Shown piece after piece: positions 22,201-36,805 of a DNA stretch of 64,000 bases. The position numbers and the translations under genes were made by a program. Position 1 is the stretch's first letter. The number at the start of each line of letters is the position of its first letter. Source of the stretch: Rallus limicola (Eukaryota > Chordata > Aves > Gruiformes > Rallidae); contig JAKCOZ010000003.1 in assembly GCA_022605955.1 (NCBI GenBank), positions 60,326,179 through 60,390,178 on the forward strand, written 5' to 3'. The notes under the pieces were generated by a model. The model had not been told where the DNA came from. It saw nothing but the letters and a program-made list of their open reading frames with translations, and did no database searches.

Positions 22201-25200
22201 TTTAAAGTAGGTGACATGGATTTAAGTTAGTATGACTAACTGTAGGATCACAGCTAGATGTGTGTTGTGTGCATGAAGTCTGTCCAGTGAATGAAGGTCT
22301 TCTGGACACCTCTACACCAGCCCACAGAGTTTCTTTTTCTGGGTGGTGGGAGACAAATGTTTTCTTTACTGATTGCATAAAACTGAGTGCATATCTGCTT
22401 GATTTTTGGTTTCTTTTTCCCACTTTCCATAAAAACTCTCTATCCAAGTGTTCGCTGTTTCATCTCTCTGATTCCTTTGTACCTGCTCTTCCCGTTCTTT
22501 GAGGCTTTCTTTTGGCCATTCAGCACAAATAAGGCATCATTAGTTGTTTCAGCATGCCAAAAAGGCATGACTCTACACTAAATAGATGCTGACCTCATGA
22601 GAGCCAGCCCTTTTTCATTATCCTTTCAGCACAAAAAGAGGTAATTCTTATTTTCTTTATTACACTTTGATTACCTGCCCAAATTTTAAGTTTCATCCTA
22701 TCTTCTGGCCATCACATCATGCTCTTGGCATGGGTTTTCTAAGGAATACTGGAGGGAAGAGTAATGCTGGTGTCATTTAAATCAATGCTAAGCCTCCTGT
22801 GTCCTTTAAGTGGTCTGAACACTGGTGCTATGCAAACACTGGACATGTTTGCATGACAAGCTCACAACCATGGTATGAGAGTGTGTGTGCTCTCAGTGAT
22901 GTCCACATGTGTTGTTGGTTTTGGTTGAGGGCTTTTTTTTTTTTTGCAAGCTGGGATTAAACAGGAGATGTTCGCACCAAAACAACTACTGCCACCTCTG
23001 AGATGCCACCTGCCACCAAAATAAGAACTGTGGTCTGTTCAGGCACTGGCTGCTCAGTTCTAGTTTCTCCTACAGAAACATGTCTCTCCCCCAGTATCTG
23101 GCCAGTTTTAAAACTTCTAAGAATGACGTTTCAACACATTCCTGCAACGCTATTGCTCTGAGTAATTCTGCTAATCAGCAAGGTTTAGACAACTGAATTA
23201 TATCAGTGTTAGGAAATACAGCCTGAAAAAGGGAAAGGATATTCTATTCCTCTTCCATCTTCTGCCTGGTACTCTAATTTTTGGCTGTTCCTTAAGTTGC
23301 TCTGTGGAGAGTGTTAAATGATGGAAAGTGGATCATTTTTGTGAAGCTGGTTTCTCGTGGGGGTGTTTTTGGTTGGTGGGTTTGTGTATGTGTGTGTCGT
23401 TTTGGTTTGGGTTGGGTTTTTTTGTTCCTCCAGCAGCCTTTATTCTGTCAGTGAAAACCAGGATATGCAGCTTCATAGGGGACAAAATTAGCTAAAGGAA
23501 GATTATTCCCATACAGCCTAAACCTCTATATTGAAACAACAAACCAGAAGCATCCAAAATGAAGCACAACTTGTATATCAGCAATCTTTCCTGGAAAACA
23601 CTTTGGTACCTGACAGAAACAAGAAATTTTGACACTGGGGAAACCTCAGAGGAAGGGAAGGAGAGAAATAACAGAAAGAGTTAAGTGACACTTAGTTATG
23701 TAGAGGTGCCCATGATGACTTTATTGCTCTCCTGTTGAATTCCATTGCAGCCCAAATGCTTTAGAGTCTGTCCAAAAATAAACAGGCTGTGCAAGCTTCA
23801 GGATTCCCCAAAGCCTGACATGGGAAAATGGTCTCATCCCATCATGATGAACCTGTTTGAATTCCCCCTTTGCCTCTTTTGATGACTTCAGTCAAATAAA
23901 TGACACATCTTGATAGATCTTGGTCTTATTTGTTGTGTAATCACAGGTGTGTGCCTCAAAGAAATTTTTCAAATTACTTGCTCTTGGGATCTCTTATCTG
24001 GTGATCAATGATTCTGGTCTGGATCTGAGAATTTCTGTCAAAACTGTTACAGTTTTGTGAAGGGTTTGTATTTTAACAAGTCAGCATTTCCTAACAGGAA
24101 AAAACCTCCAAACTTATTTGAGAGCTCCCAGCTGGTACTGCTCAGATCACAGTATCTGGCATATCTCTGAAATGAAAACAGATGGAAACTTTTAAGGCAT
24201 CTCATCCTGCTCTTCTTGTTTCTAAGCATTTCCCTTGAGGATGTGGGACTTTGAAGAATAGTAAAAATGGTTAAGATGGGTAAGCAAATGTAAAAATTGG
24301 CAGTGTAGAAGGAGACAGTCCTGAGAAGCTCCTGAAGTTTCATCTCCTTGATCTATGGCTGCTGATTTTGCAGCCTCCTGTTTAGTGGCTTGACTGCAAT
24401 GGTTCTCGCACAACCAACTCGGGAACACTTAAGATGCCACTTCCACTGTATTTGCTTTTTAGGTTTTTTCCTTTTCTCTCCTCCTTCCTCAGTCCCCTGC
24501 CTCCGTCCCCCTGGGCAGAATTCTCATTTTTCTGCTTGCCCTCTTAAGAAGGTTACAGCCTGTACAAGTGACTCTTGTCCACAGGCTAAAGAAGAACAAT
24601 ATGCCAGGTGGGTACCCTACACCTCCATGTCTCTGTTCCCCACTGAACAGGAAAGGATGGAAGGTGCTGTATTTATCAGACTGGGGAGAACCTCTCAGAA
24701 GACAGCACTGTTAGTACATCTCTATGACACTAAGTAAAGACTCTTAACTTAGCCAAGGCTTCTGATTCAGCATGTTGCTAACTTTGGACTAGGCACGGCT
24801 CCTTGGTGCAATGGGAGCTGGGCAAAGGGCAGAGGAGTTTTGCTTTCTACTTTGGGCTCTGATTGAAGCTATTTCCTAGAATAGAGTTGTTTCCTGGGAA
24901 CTCTACTTTGATATGGGCCTGAGATATCTAGGTAGTGTCCTTTCATTCCTTAGTGAATTCTATACCAGGATTGGCACATATTAAGAAAATGTTGCACTTG
25001 CAACATATAGACAAAAAGAAGAGCAGCTGGAATGGGTCAGGACAAAGGTCTATTTGTCCACCTAATAGCTCTTTAACAATGATATAGCAGATGCTTTATT
25101 AGGAAGCCTAGAGTGAGAACTCCTCTGCCATGCTTTTCTGGCTCCGGTAATTTGGTGTGTGGTGTCATCCAGAACCAGAGATGGCATCCTGGTCTTGAGA

Positions 25201-25433
25201 AAATTCTGATGAATTTTTATTCCATAGATACATCAAGCTGGGCTTTGAATCCATGCAAAGCACTTAGAGTTCCCATGGCAGTGAATTTTCAGTTTAAATA
25301 GACATGAAGCTGCCTCTTCCTCACCAGTTAATGTCATTCACTCTTTTGACATGCACCTGCTCAGGGCTGTGGGGGCCTTTCACTGCCATGCACAGCACTG
25401 CTAACTGTGTCTGCTACATTTCCACATCATCAT
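22201..25433. other. Intergenic, no gene recognised
   Basis: Short frames only (up to 115 codons, 24390-24737 +). Contains T- and G/T-rich patches (about 22931-22945 and 23355-23425). I see no RNA gene or nameable repeat. Confidence 0.45.
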
Positions 25434-25651
25434 TGGATATTAGGAAAAAAATCTTCAGTATGAAGATGGTAGATAACTGGAACAGGTTGCCCAGAGAGGC
25501 AGTGGAGGCCCCATCTCTGAAGATACTCAAGGTCAGGCTTGATGGGGCTCTGAGCAACCTGATCTAATGAAGATGTCCCTGCTCACTGGAGAGGGGTTGG
25601 ACTAGATGACCTTAAATGATCCCCTCCAACCTTACACATTATATCATCTAT
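25434..25651 (+). mobile_element. CR1 LINE 3' fragment with ORF2 C-terminus
   Basis: Sense CR1: 'tggatattaggaaaaaaatc', 'aactggaacaggttgcccag', 'ggttggactagatgacctta'. A plus-strand frame (25304-25567) reads the ORF2 C-terminal phrase DNWNRLPREAVEAPSLKIL and stops at 25567. Ends near 25651 with a degenerate tail. Confidence 0.87.
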
Positions 25652-26510
25652 ATGTAGGGCAGCATAAATTTTGGAGAAACCCACCTGGCTATCTTCTTCC
25701 ACTGAGAAAACCTGTTTGTTTGTACAGTTCCCCCACCTACCTCCACCTCCCCAAATGTATGAATGTGAAATATTTCACTTTTGTCCCAGGGCTCTTTGGT
25801 GTCTGTAGAGTGGTGAAAAGCTTGTGTCTATACTGTCAGACAACTGCTTCCCAGCTCATGCTGGTCTTGGTAATAATGTGGACATGAAGACTGCCTGTTT
25901 TCCTCCCCAGTGAAGCGAATTCATTTAAACATCTATTTCTGAGAGTTGTTACAGGCAAGGGAAGCAAGGCCACACTTAATTCGCCTCCTTGTCCTTAGTA
26001 GCTGCAATGCTCTGCCAGCATCTTGAAAAAGCTTTTATGCCATACTTGAAGGTATGCAACATATAATCCTAACACTATACAATAAAACCAGAACTCAGGT
26101 GGGCTACAACACAGCTCTTGCATCACTTCAGATGCTCAAGTGATGCTCTTCTATTCTTTGCCTTCCCACACCAGGCTACCACAGCCAGTTGTTTGAGGGC
26201 AGTGGGAACACTGTATGTTTCCCAGGGAAAGCAACTGCTGTCAAGGTCAACATGTCACACTGCTTTAGGGAGGGCTAGCCCTGATCTGTGTGAGCAAAAG
26301 TGGCTCTGGACTACTTGGCAGTGCCTGTATGTCTTCGCTTGCTTTCTGAGCTGTGTAAAGTCAGAACTGTCAAACAGTGCTGAGCATGAGAGTGTAGGAG
26401 GGTTGATCTCTTGGAGTGTCCCTTGCAGCTCTTTTGCAGAACTGAACCTCCCTTCTGTTCTCCAGATTTGATCCGCATGGAGATGGAGAGTCCTGCAAGA
26501 GAAGGTGTTA

Positions 26511-26548
26511 GGAAGGGAGCAGGTCTGCAGGAAGGGAGCAGGTGTGCA
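26511..26548. repeat. 19-bp tandem duplication
   Basis: GGAAGGGAGCAGGTCTGCA at 26511-26529 is followed directly by the same unit with one change (C to G) at 26530-26548. Confidence 0.85.
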
Positions 26549-26802
26549 GGCAGGTATAGGACACATTTTCTTTGAATTAACATGGCATCAGTTTAGTATA
26601 AAAGTTACTTTCTAGGAAAGACCTGAAAGTGAAACTCCAACCAATTTTTATGAACTTTGCTTCTCAGTGGCTCTGCTTAGCATCCCTTGCCTCATGCTGC
26701 CAGCTCAGTTCTGACATCCTTGCAGTGGCACTGTGCTGTGCCACACAAGGTCCTGCATGTTGTGATGTGTGTACACTGGCATTTGTGCAAGGAACTCAAA
26801 CC

Positions 26803-26850
26803 GGGGGAGGGGGGAGGAGGCGGGGGTAAGGGGTGGGGGGGGATGTGGGG
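26803..26850 (+). repeat. G-run cluster, potential G-quadruplex
   Basis: Runs of 5, 6, 5, 4, 8 and 4 G with short spacers occur within 48 bp on the plus strand. This fits the G3+ N1-7 pattern for an intramolecular quadruplex. No gene start is nearby. Confidence 0.7.
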
Positions 26851-29001
26851 AATTAAGAAGATGAGGAAATAAGGAGATATTTCTTACAATGGCATTGCTG
26901 CCAAAAAAACCCATGTCAAGCTGTCTATGCATATCTGGTAACACTATTTCTTGGCATATTTGAGTTTAACTCTATGTCTTCATAAATACTATGGTATGGA
27001 TCTAAACTGCAGGTTGTCATGTTCTTATCGAACTCCATTCCTTCACTGTGTTAATAAAAGAAAAATTCTGTCTGTTTACAGCCCAGTATTTCCTCATAGC
27101 AGCAGTAAATATATTAGTTCCAAAGACTGTGCTCCTCTAAACCCTGCTATTGCTGCCTCCTCGGTCAGTTCTCATTGGAAACCGGGCTAGCATCTCCTTG
27201 CACTGTCGTATGTGAGAAGGCAAAAGGCACATGGGTGAGGAGAAAGCAGGGCCAAAAGTCATGCCTTCAACTGCAGTAGCCTTGACTTCATTTCCCTTTG
27301 GTTTTAGCTCTGCGCAACACTTGCAAGAATGCAAAGCAAAATAAAGCTCTATATCTGGGGCTCTGCTTTTATGTGGAAATTTGGCATACAGAAGTCTTTC
27401 CTCCAATAGGATTCTACTTCTGTGAGGCTTCCCATATCCAAAATGTAAGAGATTAGGTAGTACAAAATGCTAAATCATCAGCATTTTATTTCTAGAATTA
27501 TGGTTGTTACAGCCCTGATGCAGTTTGATGAGTTCCAAGTAGGAGCAGTTTCTTTGTGGATATTTATCCATGCTACATCATGCTTAGAGCTGTGCAGCTT
27601 AGTCCCTGTGAATGATCTGTTTTGCAAAAGGTTTTTCTTACAGAAGCTGTTCTGATAGAGTTTCACTGAGCACAGTTTGCATCAAAACACTAGGAAAACA
27701 GCCTCTTTGACACTTGCATGTCATCTTGTGTTAGAAGATACGTTTTTTTGTGTATGCTAAAGATCACAAACCCAAAGCACAAAGAATTGTTGGGAAATGA
27801 GTGAGTAACAGATGACTGAAAGGGGGATTAACTTCTCAAACAGAAAAATCGAGCCCATGAGAACTTGCTGTTTCCCCCAGCCCCACACAAGACTGTGTTG
27901 CTGAGAATAAGACTCACTTCTTTGGAATTTCTGCTCAGTGCTTCAGCTCAAAAATGTTCATTAAAAAAATGAAGCAAATGCACAATGTGGAGCAGCTCAT
28001 CAGCTGGGGACAGTTCTGACAATGCTCAAGACTGCACATTAAGGCATCAGTAACATCCTCCAGTCTCACTGGCAGGAGAAAGAAGAGAGCAGTAATTCTT
28101 ATTTGTTTATACTGGTTTTGGCTGTTTTGAATTATTGATATGTCCCTTGAAACTGTCTCTGATCATTTCCCATTGAGCAGAGAGGCATGTGTTGGTAAGC
28201 AGAGACCTTGCCTAGCTGCTGGACTTTCTCTTGCTGAACTCAGCATCCGAGCTGTTCATAGCAGCAACAGATGTTTCTGCTTTTTAAGGTCTGTGGGAAC
28301 CTCACTTAACTTTTTTTTTTTTCCCCTCTCCTTCCTTGTAGGAACAAATGCCAATATAGCTGAGATCCAAAATGCTTGACCTCAGCTTTATGTTATTACT
28401 GGAAGGTATTGTGACTGGATATCCTATTGTCCATTCTCGAGGAATAAGGCGATGGCTATTAATGCTGTATTTGCTTTTTCACACATAGTTTCTGCCTGTT
28501 TGTTATTCAGCTACTTCCTGGCAATAAATAAGGGAAAACATAATCACTGTTGCCTTCGATGCAAGGGGGTCTGGGGCATTCATCTTGTTTCAAAAGCATT
28601 AGGCAAGCTCAAAAATAAACTTTTTAGCAACAAAACAACAGATTGCCTGTGTTGTGTTGGTGCTGTAAGCTGTCACCTGGACATTCTGTGGGAGCAGGTG
28701 AGGTAGGATTGGCCACGGGAGCAGTGCCCCTTGACCTCCTGTGGTGCCACTCACAGAGTCTTAAAATCCTCCCGCAGGATGGTCCCCAGCACGGAGCTGT
28801 CAGGTGGGACGCAGTGAGCATCTCTCAGGGGGCCTCTTGCAGTCAGATCTGTTGTCCTGTATGGCATTAGCCACCGCAGCTCTTTCTGCCGGAGTTCAAA
28901 GGAGGACACTCTGCTCTCTACAGCCCAGAAACCAATGTCACAAAATTACACTGAATTTCAAAGGTTTCACAGGATCTGGAAGCTTCCTCTCCCAGCCATC
29001 A

Positions 29002-29029
29002 CCCCCCCCCCCCCCCTTTTTTTTTTTTT
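29002..29029. repeat. C15 directly joined to T13
   Basis: Fifteen C followed immediately by thirteen T. Homopolymer lengths may carry sequencing error. The C run could form an i-motif or pair as a polypurine strand; no adjacent element is seen. Confidence 0.8.
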
Positions 29030-32000
29030 CTTTAAAATTTTGCTTCATTCCTAGACCTTGTCCTGGGTCTCAGCCACAACTCTGCTCAAGTCCCTACCTC
29101 CTTTCTCAGCCTCTGAGAGTTTTACACCCCTTCAAAGGTTAATTAATGAGATTGTTTAAGACAGGATCCAGTCTTGTGAAAGGATCAGTGTGAACAGTCC
29201 CTTTGGTTTGACTGTCTAAAATCTGTCCTTCAGTGCATCTGCCCCTAGAAAGCCAGCTCAAGACTGAGACTTTTCCTGACCTTTACGCTGTATCTCCAGC
29301 AAGAAAGAAGTGCAAAGAAGTGTTGAATAAAAGGTGATGGCAATAAAGTCCCAGGTGATATGCATGAAGATAGTGCTGTACATAGGTGTGTGGAATGATG
29401 CTGGGTGAATGGGCTTTTCAAAGTCTTAGTAAAGCAACAGAGAATGTTATTAAATGCCTCCTGCATGACATGTATTAGATACCTTTATAATAACAGAGAA
29501 TCTCACATGTGACTCAATGCCTGCTAAGGCTTTGCTAGCTGTTCTACTGCTGTGGTCTCAAATGTAAAGACCCCCTACGTTCTCACAGCTACAGTTATTA
29601 AAGCAATAATAAATAAGCTACACAAGCCTTGTGACTTAATTAATCTATACAGTGTTCACACTGATTGGGTTTTTTAGGTATGTGGGAGAGCAGGCTTATC
29701 TCCTGTGTACCTGGGAAAGAACTGAAATGGACAGCTTCTACTGGAAGCTTGGCCACTGCATGGTGACAGGAAAGACCTTGGGTCAAGTTCTCTCACCAGT
29801 GACTGGTTGTGTGGGTAAGACACAAGCGTGTCAGCTGGCATAAGGAGGTTTTTGCAATCTGCCTTCAGATTAATATAAGTAGAGATAAGATAAACAATAG
29901 GTACTCTATAAATAGGTTTTAGAACTGAATAGCTGCTCAGTCTGAAGCTGGGATATGAGACAAGGAGAAATTTTTAATAAAAGCAAGGATGACCTTTGCA
30001 AGACCTAAGACTCCAGTCTCCCACTGATAAGTTTTCTTTCTCTGGCTTAGTGAATTTCAATAGCTTGTGTTCCTGATATTGATACTTTAAAAAAAAAAAT
30101 CATTCTTTTTCATAGCTATGCATAAAAAGTATTTGACAAATTCAGGTTAAATTTAGTTTCAGATTGAGTTAAAACTACAGTTTTCAGTGACAATACAGCA
30201 CATCAAGGAAACACTTGCATGTGTCATGTTGGAAAGTAGCAGGAAGGCCTCTGTCCTCCAAAAGACCCAAGCTTCTCTCCCATTTTTTCACTCTCTTAAA
30301 CTTACTGGTTTCACAATCAACTTAGGAGTTGGTGGCACCAGGAACAGAAAGAGGGCCTCTTTCTTTTAGATGCTAAGCATTCTAAACCCTCTGAAACCCA
30401 CTTTTCGCAGTGGCTTTTCACAGCCTGGCAGGATGAGGAGATTTCTACCACGATTAGTAACTCCTCCAGTGTCTTTATAGATGTAAAATACCATGGAAGC
30501 CGGTGTGTGTTTTGCAAGGGTAGGTTAGGAAAGCAGAATGCTTAACTTGGGGTGACCTCCTGCAGAATGACAAATGCATGGCCCTCTGTGGTATAAATCT
30601 GATGGTCAAATGTTTCTCCTCTGCAACACAGTAAACATGGGTGTCATTTACATTAAAGTAGCTGCTGATGAAGTGTGCCCGAAATGTGGACGTGTTTGGT
30701 GCAGTGATCCCATCAGTTCTCGTGGGAGCAAGCGGTGCAGTGCTGCTGCCTGCATGGAGTCTGGCTCTGGCTGCAGAGAAGGATCTGCTCCTGCTTGCAT
30801 GTCTCTTTGTCCCGTGCTCGTAGAATAGATTTTCTGTGCATTCCAGTTGCAGAGTGAAGGACATCAAGTTTCTATCCTGGCAGAGTAAACCTGCTGCTCT
30901 GATGAAGTATTTAGTTTCATCTCTTTCTTTTCTTCATGTATTTTATATTTAATTTCTTAATTCACATTCTATTTTTAGTTATCTACATAAACAGAAACTA
31001 CTATGTTCATTATTACACTGTCAACATATGATTAAATACATGTATTTGTAGCACCACCAGAGTACTTTGGCATATGTAAGAATAATTTAGGATGTGCTGC
31101 CACCTAATGGCTTTACTGGCAGAAAGGGAAACGCAAGAGTAGGTTGGGTGGTTCATAATAGGTACAGAAAGAAAACTGAAAAGGTTTTTCGATTACAACA
31201 TGGGAAAAGCGTGTTTAAATTACATTGCTGAAGAGAATGTGTGCAGATGAAGCTCCTTTTTGACTGTCTGAGGTGCAGCAGTCTTCCACGTCGTTGCTTC
31301 AGTCTGCTATAGGAGTCTTTAGGTAAGCATAGACACACATCTGTATTTTACTGGCATGTAAGTTGAAGAATTCTTGAGCCTGTGACATTAAACTTAATGT
31401 CGTTTCTTAAAAGTCCAACAACATTATTTAGTTCTAGTGTTAGGTCTTTCTCTGGAGCTGCCTTGACCTCTTTTAGTGGTAAAAGACAGGGAGTGCAGCC
31501 CGTGGCACCATGAAAGAGGAGTCTGTCAGGGCCACCTCTCACCTCCTCTACAAGAAACCGCTCCAAAACAGCCTTTCTGATACATTCTGCTATGGTTTCT
31601 TCTAAGTGGAAAAGAAAACCTGTTCCCAGCAAGGCTTTGACTACTTCTACCAGGCAAGCAGATTTCCTTTTGCTGCCAGATGACTTGGCCAGGTTGGAGC
31701 TTGAGCCTCCACGGCCACAAGCCACTGGCCAGAGTTAGCAGAACAGCTGCTGCTCAGGGGATCCCATGGGGACCCTGCATGGGAAATCCCACCAAGAAGG
31801 GACCAAGCTTCTGCCTGCACTTTGCGCAACAGCAGGATTGTTGCTCCAGTAGTCAAAGAGGGAAAAGGGTTAATGATTAACTGTGTGATGCATGTCTTCC
31901 CTTCCCTCTGCAGCCCCAGCTCTGGCTCTCCCTGTTCCATGGATCTCCACTGAATGCATGTGTACGCCTGGTTCCTCTCACTGGACCTTTAGCTGGCTGC

Positions 32001-35000
32001 CCCCAAGCTCCATGCTCTCCATGTCTGACCCAAACCACACTCTGGATGCTGCTTCACTGGTGCTGTACCATCTCGGGAGCATCCGATGGATGGAGGGACC
32101 TTCCTGTCCTGGCTGTGCAGAGAGGGATGTCTTAGGGTAGAAGCAGTCCTGCAGCTGAAGTGGAGCTCCAGAGAGGATGTTCTGCAGCTCTGCAACACGT
32201 GAACACTGGCCCCAGTTTAGAATTATCCTTTAGTCAATTTAAACTGATTATAATTTGTGAAACTGGTCCTTAGAGTATCACTCAACAGACCTGTGTAGTA
32301 CCAGCACAAAGTACAGTGCAACTGTCCAAAAGCCACTGCTGGACTCCTCTCCATGACCTCAGCAGCAGTGGGGAATGTTAACTTTCCCTCCTGCTGCATT
32401 TCATTAGTGGCAGTCTTGCGGGCATGTCTGACAGAACACATAAGCTGAAGATGCTCTTAAAAACCAGCACGTACCCCATCTATTATGGTTCACATTGCAA
32501 GCTTAACCGAAGGGGAGTGGAGATGGGAAGGGAATGAATACATAAAAAAGCAATAGTGACAGAAATAGCCATATCTGAAGTGGCCCAACTGGGTGAAAGT
32601 TCTAGCTATGAGAATAAGTTGCTTAATTCCCATAAGATTTGAACAGTTAAATTTGCATTAAAATTCTCTGACAGAAGCAGTTAAAACATTTATTCAAAAC
32701 ATATATTTTTTCCCTTAAACACCATTCTGTTTAATTTACCTATGCATAATGCCTCTGGGAGGGAAAATGAGTCAAATTAGATTACTAAAACTCTCAAAAG
32801 CATATGAAGATCATTCTGTCAGTGTCCAATAGGGTGCATCCCTTATTAATGCTATAGCCTCTTGATTGATCAGCACGATGGACTTGTTGCTCTGGGGAAA
32901 TGAAATCCCTTGCATCCTTCAAAGGAGCAACAGCTGGCATTAGGAAAGTCACTCTGGAAATATGTACAAGGAAGTTTATATATAGTAAAGAAAACTGTTC
33001 TCTGCCCTGTATGTAGGGAAGGCACATACCAAAGGGTTATGCTTCGAAAGAGAAGTGTCTCTGCAGAAAGAGGACCAGCAAACACACAGTGCAGACTGGA
33101 GTTTGTCAATGTCTGAAAGGTTTCCAGTAACGAGTGAGCTGAGGCTATTCAGGCATAACCTCTCCCTACCAGCCTGCCTGCTTGAACCCTAGGACAAGAG
33201 GTTTCTGGCACATTACACGTACATTTTTCCTCCCAGCGTCTTCAAGCTTGCAGTTGGGTAATCCTGGCCTAGGATCACCCCTGGTCCTAATTGATTTGCA
33301 CCCAAGGTCACTTTGGCTTAGGCCCTGCATACCCAACAGTCACAGTGTTGTTCTAAGAGTGATTTATCCTCGTACACCCGAACGAGCTCTGTATGCCAGT
33401 GTCAGATGGTGCGTGCACAACTGGGACAATTCAATTTTTCATCCGGATGCTGAAATTCCATGAGGGACAAAGTTCTGTTAAATCTCATTTAACTTTGATA
33501 ATTGCAAATGAAATGTCAGTTGCCAACAGGAGGTCAAAGGTAATTTAAACTGACTGTTTTTAAAGGAAGCTATAAGTTAGGGTTTAATGCATTTGGCCCA
33601 AGCTGAACTTTAAAACAGGATCTTAAATCGCTTTTAGGTTCATCTTCCTCTAAGCTGACTCCACCAGTCACAGAGCCGTTGTTCCAATGTAGTAACTGTT
33701 TTAGTAATTAATGGTGGTTTTTTTTAAGTCTACCCAAAAAAAGCTTTGTACAGTGTAAAAGCATTTAGTAAGACAGTAAGATAGTACAGGAGGAAGAGCA
33801 ATGTTTCATGGAGGGCAATTTTCCACTATGGAAGAGACAGGGAAAGGCTTTTCTGTTTCCATTGCAGAGATAAGGCAGCAGGAATGATTCTGGAAGTCTT
33901 AATCTCAAATATAAAATGTGATGTCAGTTAGTAAAATGTGCTCTTTACAGCTTAGCAACCCGTTTTTCTCTAGCTTTAGCACAGATTGGTTGATTTGAGA
34001 CCAATACTAATGTAGTGCAATAGAGTTTGAAACTATTTTCCTACCTGGGAATGAAGTTGCTCCCTTGGTGCATTTTACCTTGCTCTTTCTACTAAACTGT
34101 TCCTTTCCCGTGGCAAAGGGAAAACCTCTCCTGGAGTGAGGCTTTGTGCTTTCATTCACCTGAAGCTGTTTTTTCACTTGACAGACCACATATGAGGGTC
34201 ACCACAGACCTTTCTGAAGAAAGGAAACCTTAAAAATGCACAGGGACATCTCCATTTGGCAAAAGTCATCAGAACTTTGGCTTGCAACCTGAAACGCTCA
34301 GTTGGCAACAGCCTCCTCTGGACCGATACGCAGCCGGTTGCTGGCTCTCACTGTGTCCTGTGCCCACACCCAGCCAGGACGGTCAGCAGCGGCACGGGCA
34401 CTAGCTGAATTGTACAGCACTGGCATTCTGAGCTGATGAACTAATCCTAAGAGACTTCTTCACTATGCTGGTGTCCCAAGCATAGACCTCAGCAGTTCTT
34501 GGCATTGAGAGTGCTTTTTCTCAGGCAGCTGGGCTAAGGCTAAGTTCACACCAGTTTAACATGTTCCTTTTAGAACTGAAGTTGTTTGCCCAGCCCATCT
34601 GTTTGCTCACCTTATCTTGACCATGTTCTTTGCATTACCTGAGGTGCTGGTAAGAGTCTTCATCTCTCCCTCCTTCCTACCCCCCTCCTTTTCCATTGCA
34701 TTTATGTATGGGGACAGTTTGCTGTGCAAACCCATGTGTGATGAAATTAAGTTGGCTTTTTCTCAGCTGTTTGTTTCTGGCAGCTGGTCCTTCACAGTGG
34801 TGCACTAATGGGGCAAGTCAATAAAAATCTGTGAGTGTGAGGAAAGGATGAGGAGGACTTCTGTAGAAGCTGGGATGCCTGTGGGAGTAGGAGAGGCACT
34901 GTGGGAAAGACCTTGTGATTTTTGTCATTGGAGCCTTTCTGAAGCAGAGCCAGCCACACCTCACAGCCAGAAAGCAAGCTGGGTCAGAAAGTTGGCAGTG

Positions 35001-36382
35001 ATTTTGGGTCAGTTTTGACCTTTTTCTGAAACTGAGGGACTGTGAATGCTGCTGAAAGCAAAGTTCTCCTTCCCACCACTGCAGCTTGAGGATTGCAGTG
35101 TTTTATGGTGATGGGTGAGTGAAAAGAGGGTTAGGTGGAAAGCTGGGATGCACTGGTTTGGACTGAGTTGTTGAGGGAAGGAGGCCATTCCCATCTCTGC
35201 TTCCCAGCCACAAGTAACCACTTCAGAGCAGAGGAGTAGATGCTGTAGAGGAGATGATTTGCCTTCTGGTGGCTTCTTTGCCATATGGTTGGGAAGCAGT
35301 ATCTCTTACCAGCCTGAGAAGATGCTTGCTTCCTTTGGGGTTCCACCTACATGTGAAGGCAGATGCCATCAGCAGCTTATTTGCAGCCCCCAGCCTGTGG
35401 CTGAAGGGGCAAAGGAAGGGATGTCAGTGCCATAGACATTTTCATGCATGGAGTTCCACAGGAGTGGGGCAGGGTGCTGGGTGGATGCAGATAAAGAAGT
35501 CACAGTTGTTTAACTTTGACATTTTCATAGAGTTGTGGAGGAAACACCAAAATATCTGTGTTGTATTCAGCCGTAATTTATTGTTTCTGCCTCTGTTTCC
35601 AGCTTATTTTCTAGGGTGACTGAAAAGATTTTAAAGATATATGTGTTTTACTCTGTTTACTCACCTTGCCATCCTCACAGATGCTGGAAAACAATGAGCA
35701 GTTTTCCACTGCCATTGTGCCTAGTTGAATGTGCATGTTTCATCCTCATGCATAACATTTTGTCATGGGTGGTTATGTTGCATCAATTTCTCTCCTCTGC
35801 TCTGGCTGTGCCCTCTGCTGCCCAGTGCAATATGGACAGCCTGGGCATTTGCATATTTCTGAGTATTTTGAATAAGAGAGCTTTGAGTTACATGTTCTGG
35901 TAATTTACTCACACACTAACGCTGTAAAACATTGCATCACTGTCAGTCTGGTTCTGCTCTTGCAAAGCAGTCCTCCCACAAGGGTGGGTTGCTATATATA
36001 CTTTATATTATTATATAGTTTAACTGCTAACTTGGAAGTTCTTCCTTTTTGTCTTGGCCCTCTCTGCAGCCTTCTTGGCTTGGCTGTGACCAGCCAGGGG
36101 TTTAGGCTCTCACAGGTGTGATGTCCCTGTGACCCACAGCCAAAGGACTGTCAGCTTCCCAGAGACCCCCGCAGGCAGCTGATACTGATGAGAATTATAA
36201 TCTTGCATTTTTCTCTTCCCCTGCTCACGTGTGATTTTGTTCAAAGTCTTAATTTTTCAACCACAAAATACTGTAGTGTCTTTCTTGCATGAGTAACATG
36301 CAAACATTTCCTGTTTATGGCTCTTATTGCCATGCCTCAACCCTGTTCAGGCTTAATGCTTTTCCTCTAACACAGACATTCT

Positions 36383-36805
36383 CAGATTCACAGAACTGTA
36401 GGGGTTGGAAGGGACCTCCAGAGACCATCAGGTCCAACCTCCTGCCAAAGCAGGTTCCCCAGGACAGGTCGCACAGGGAGGTGTCCAGACGGGTCTTGAA
36501 TCTCTCCAGAGAAGGAGACTCCACACCCCCCTGGGCAGCCTGTCCCAGGGCTCCCTCACCCTCACCGTGAAGAAGTTCTTCTGCATGTTGGTATGGAACT
36601 TCCTGTGCTCCAACTTGAGGCCGTTGCCCCTTGTCCTGTCTCCACAGACCACTGAAAAGAGGCTGGCCATTTTCCTGTCTCCCACACTTCAGATATTTAT
36701 AAACATTGATCAGTCTCCTGTCTCAAGGCTGAACAGCCCCGGCTCACTCAGCCTTTCCTTGTAGGGAAGATGCTCCAGGCTCTTAATCATCTTTGTGGCC
36801 CTAAA
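36383..36805 (-). mobile_element. CR1 LINE 3' portion, relatively young
   Basis: Antisense CR1: CAGATTCACAGAACTGTAGG, 'cctccagagaccatcaggtc', 'cctgggcagcctgtcccagg', 'ttgccccttgtcctgtctcc'. The minus-strand frame 36428-36685 reads the ORF2 C-terminal phrase [19 protein letters not shown], nearly the same as the copy at 40.1-40.7 kb, so these two share a subfamily. Confidence 0.9.

Larger units (their letters stand above)
25652..36382. other. Intergenic, 10.7 kb, no gene recognised
   Basis: The longest frames are 121 to 130 codons (30475-30867 minus, 31348-31725 minus, 35254-35619 +), without recognisable domains. Few nameable repeats lie here apart from a 19-bp duplication, a G-rich tract and a C/T homopolymer junction, all listed. 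I saw no sequence resembling PMAIP1 or another known gene. Confidence 0.45.
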
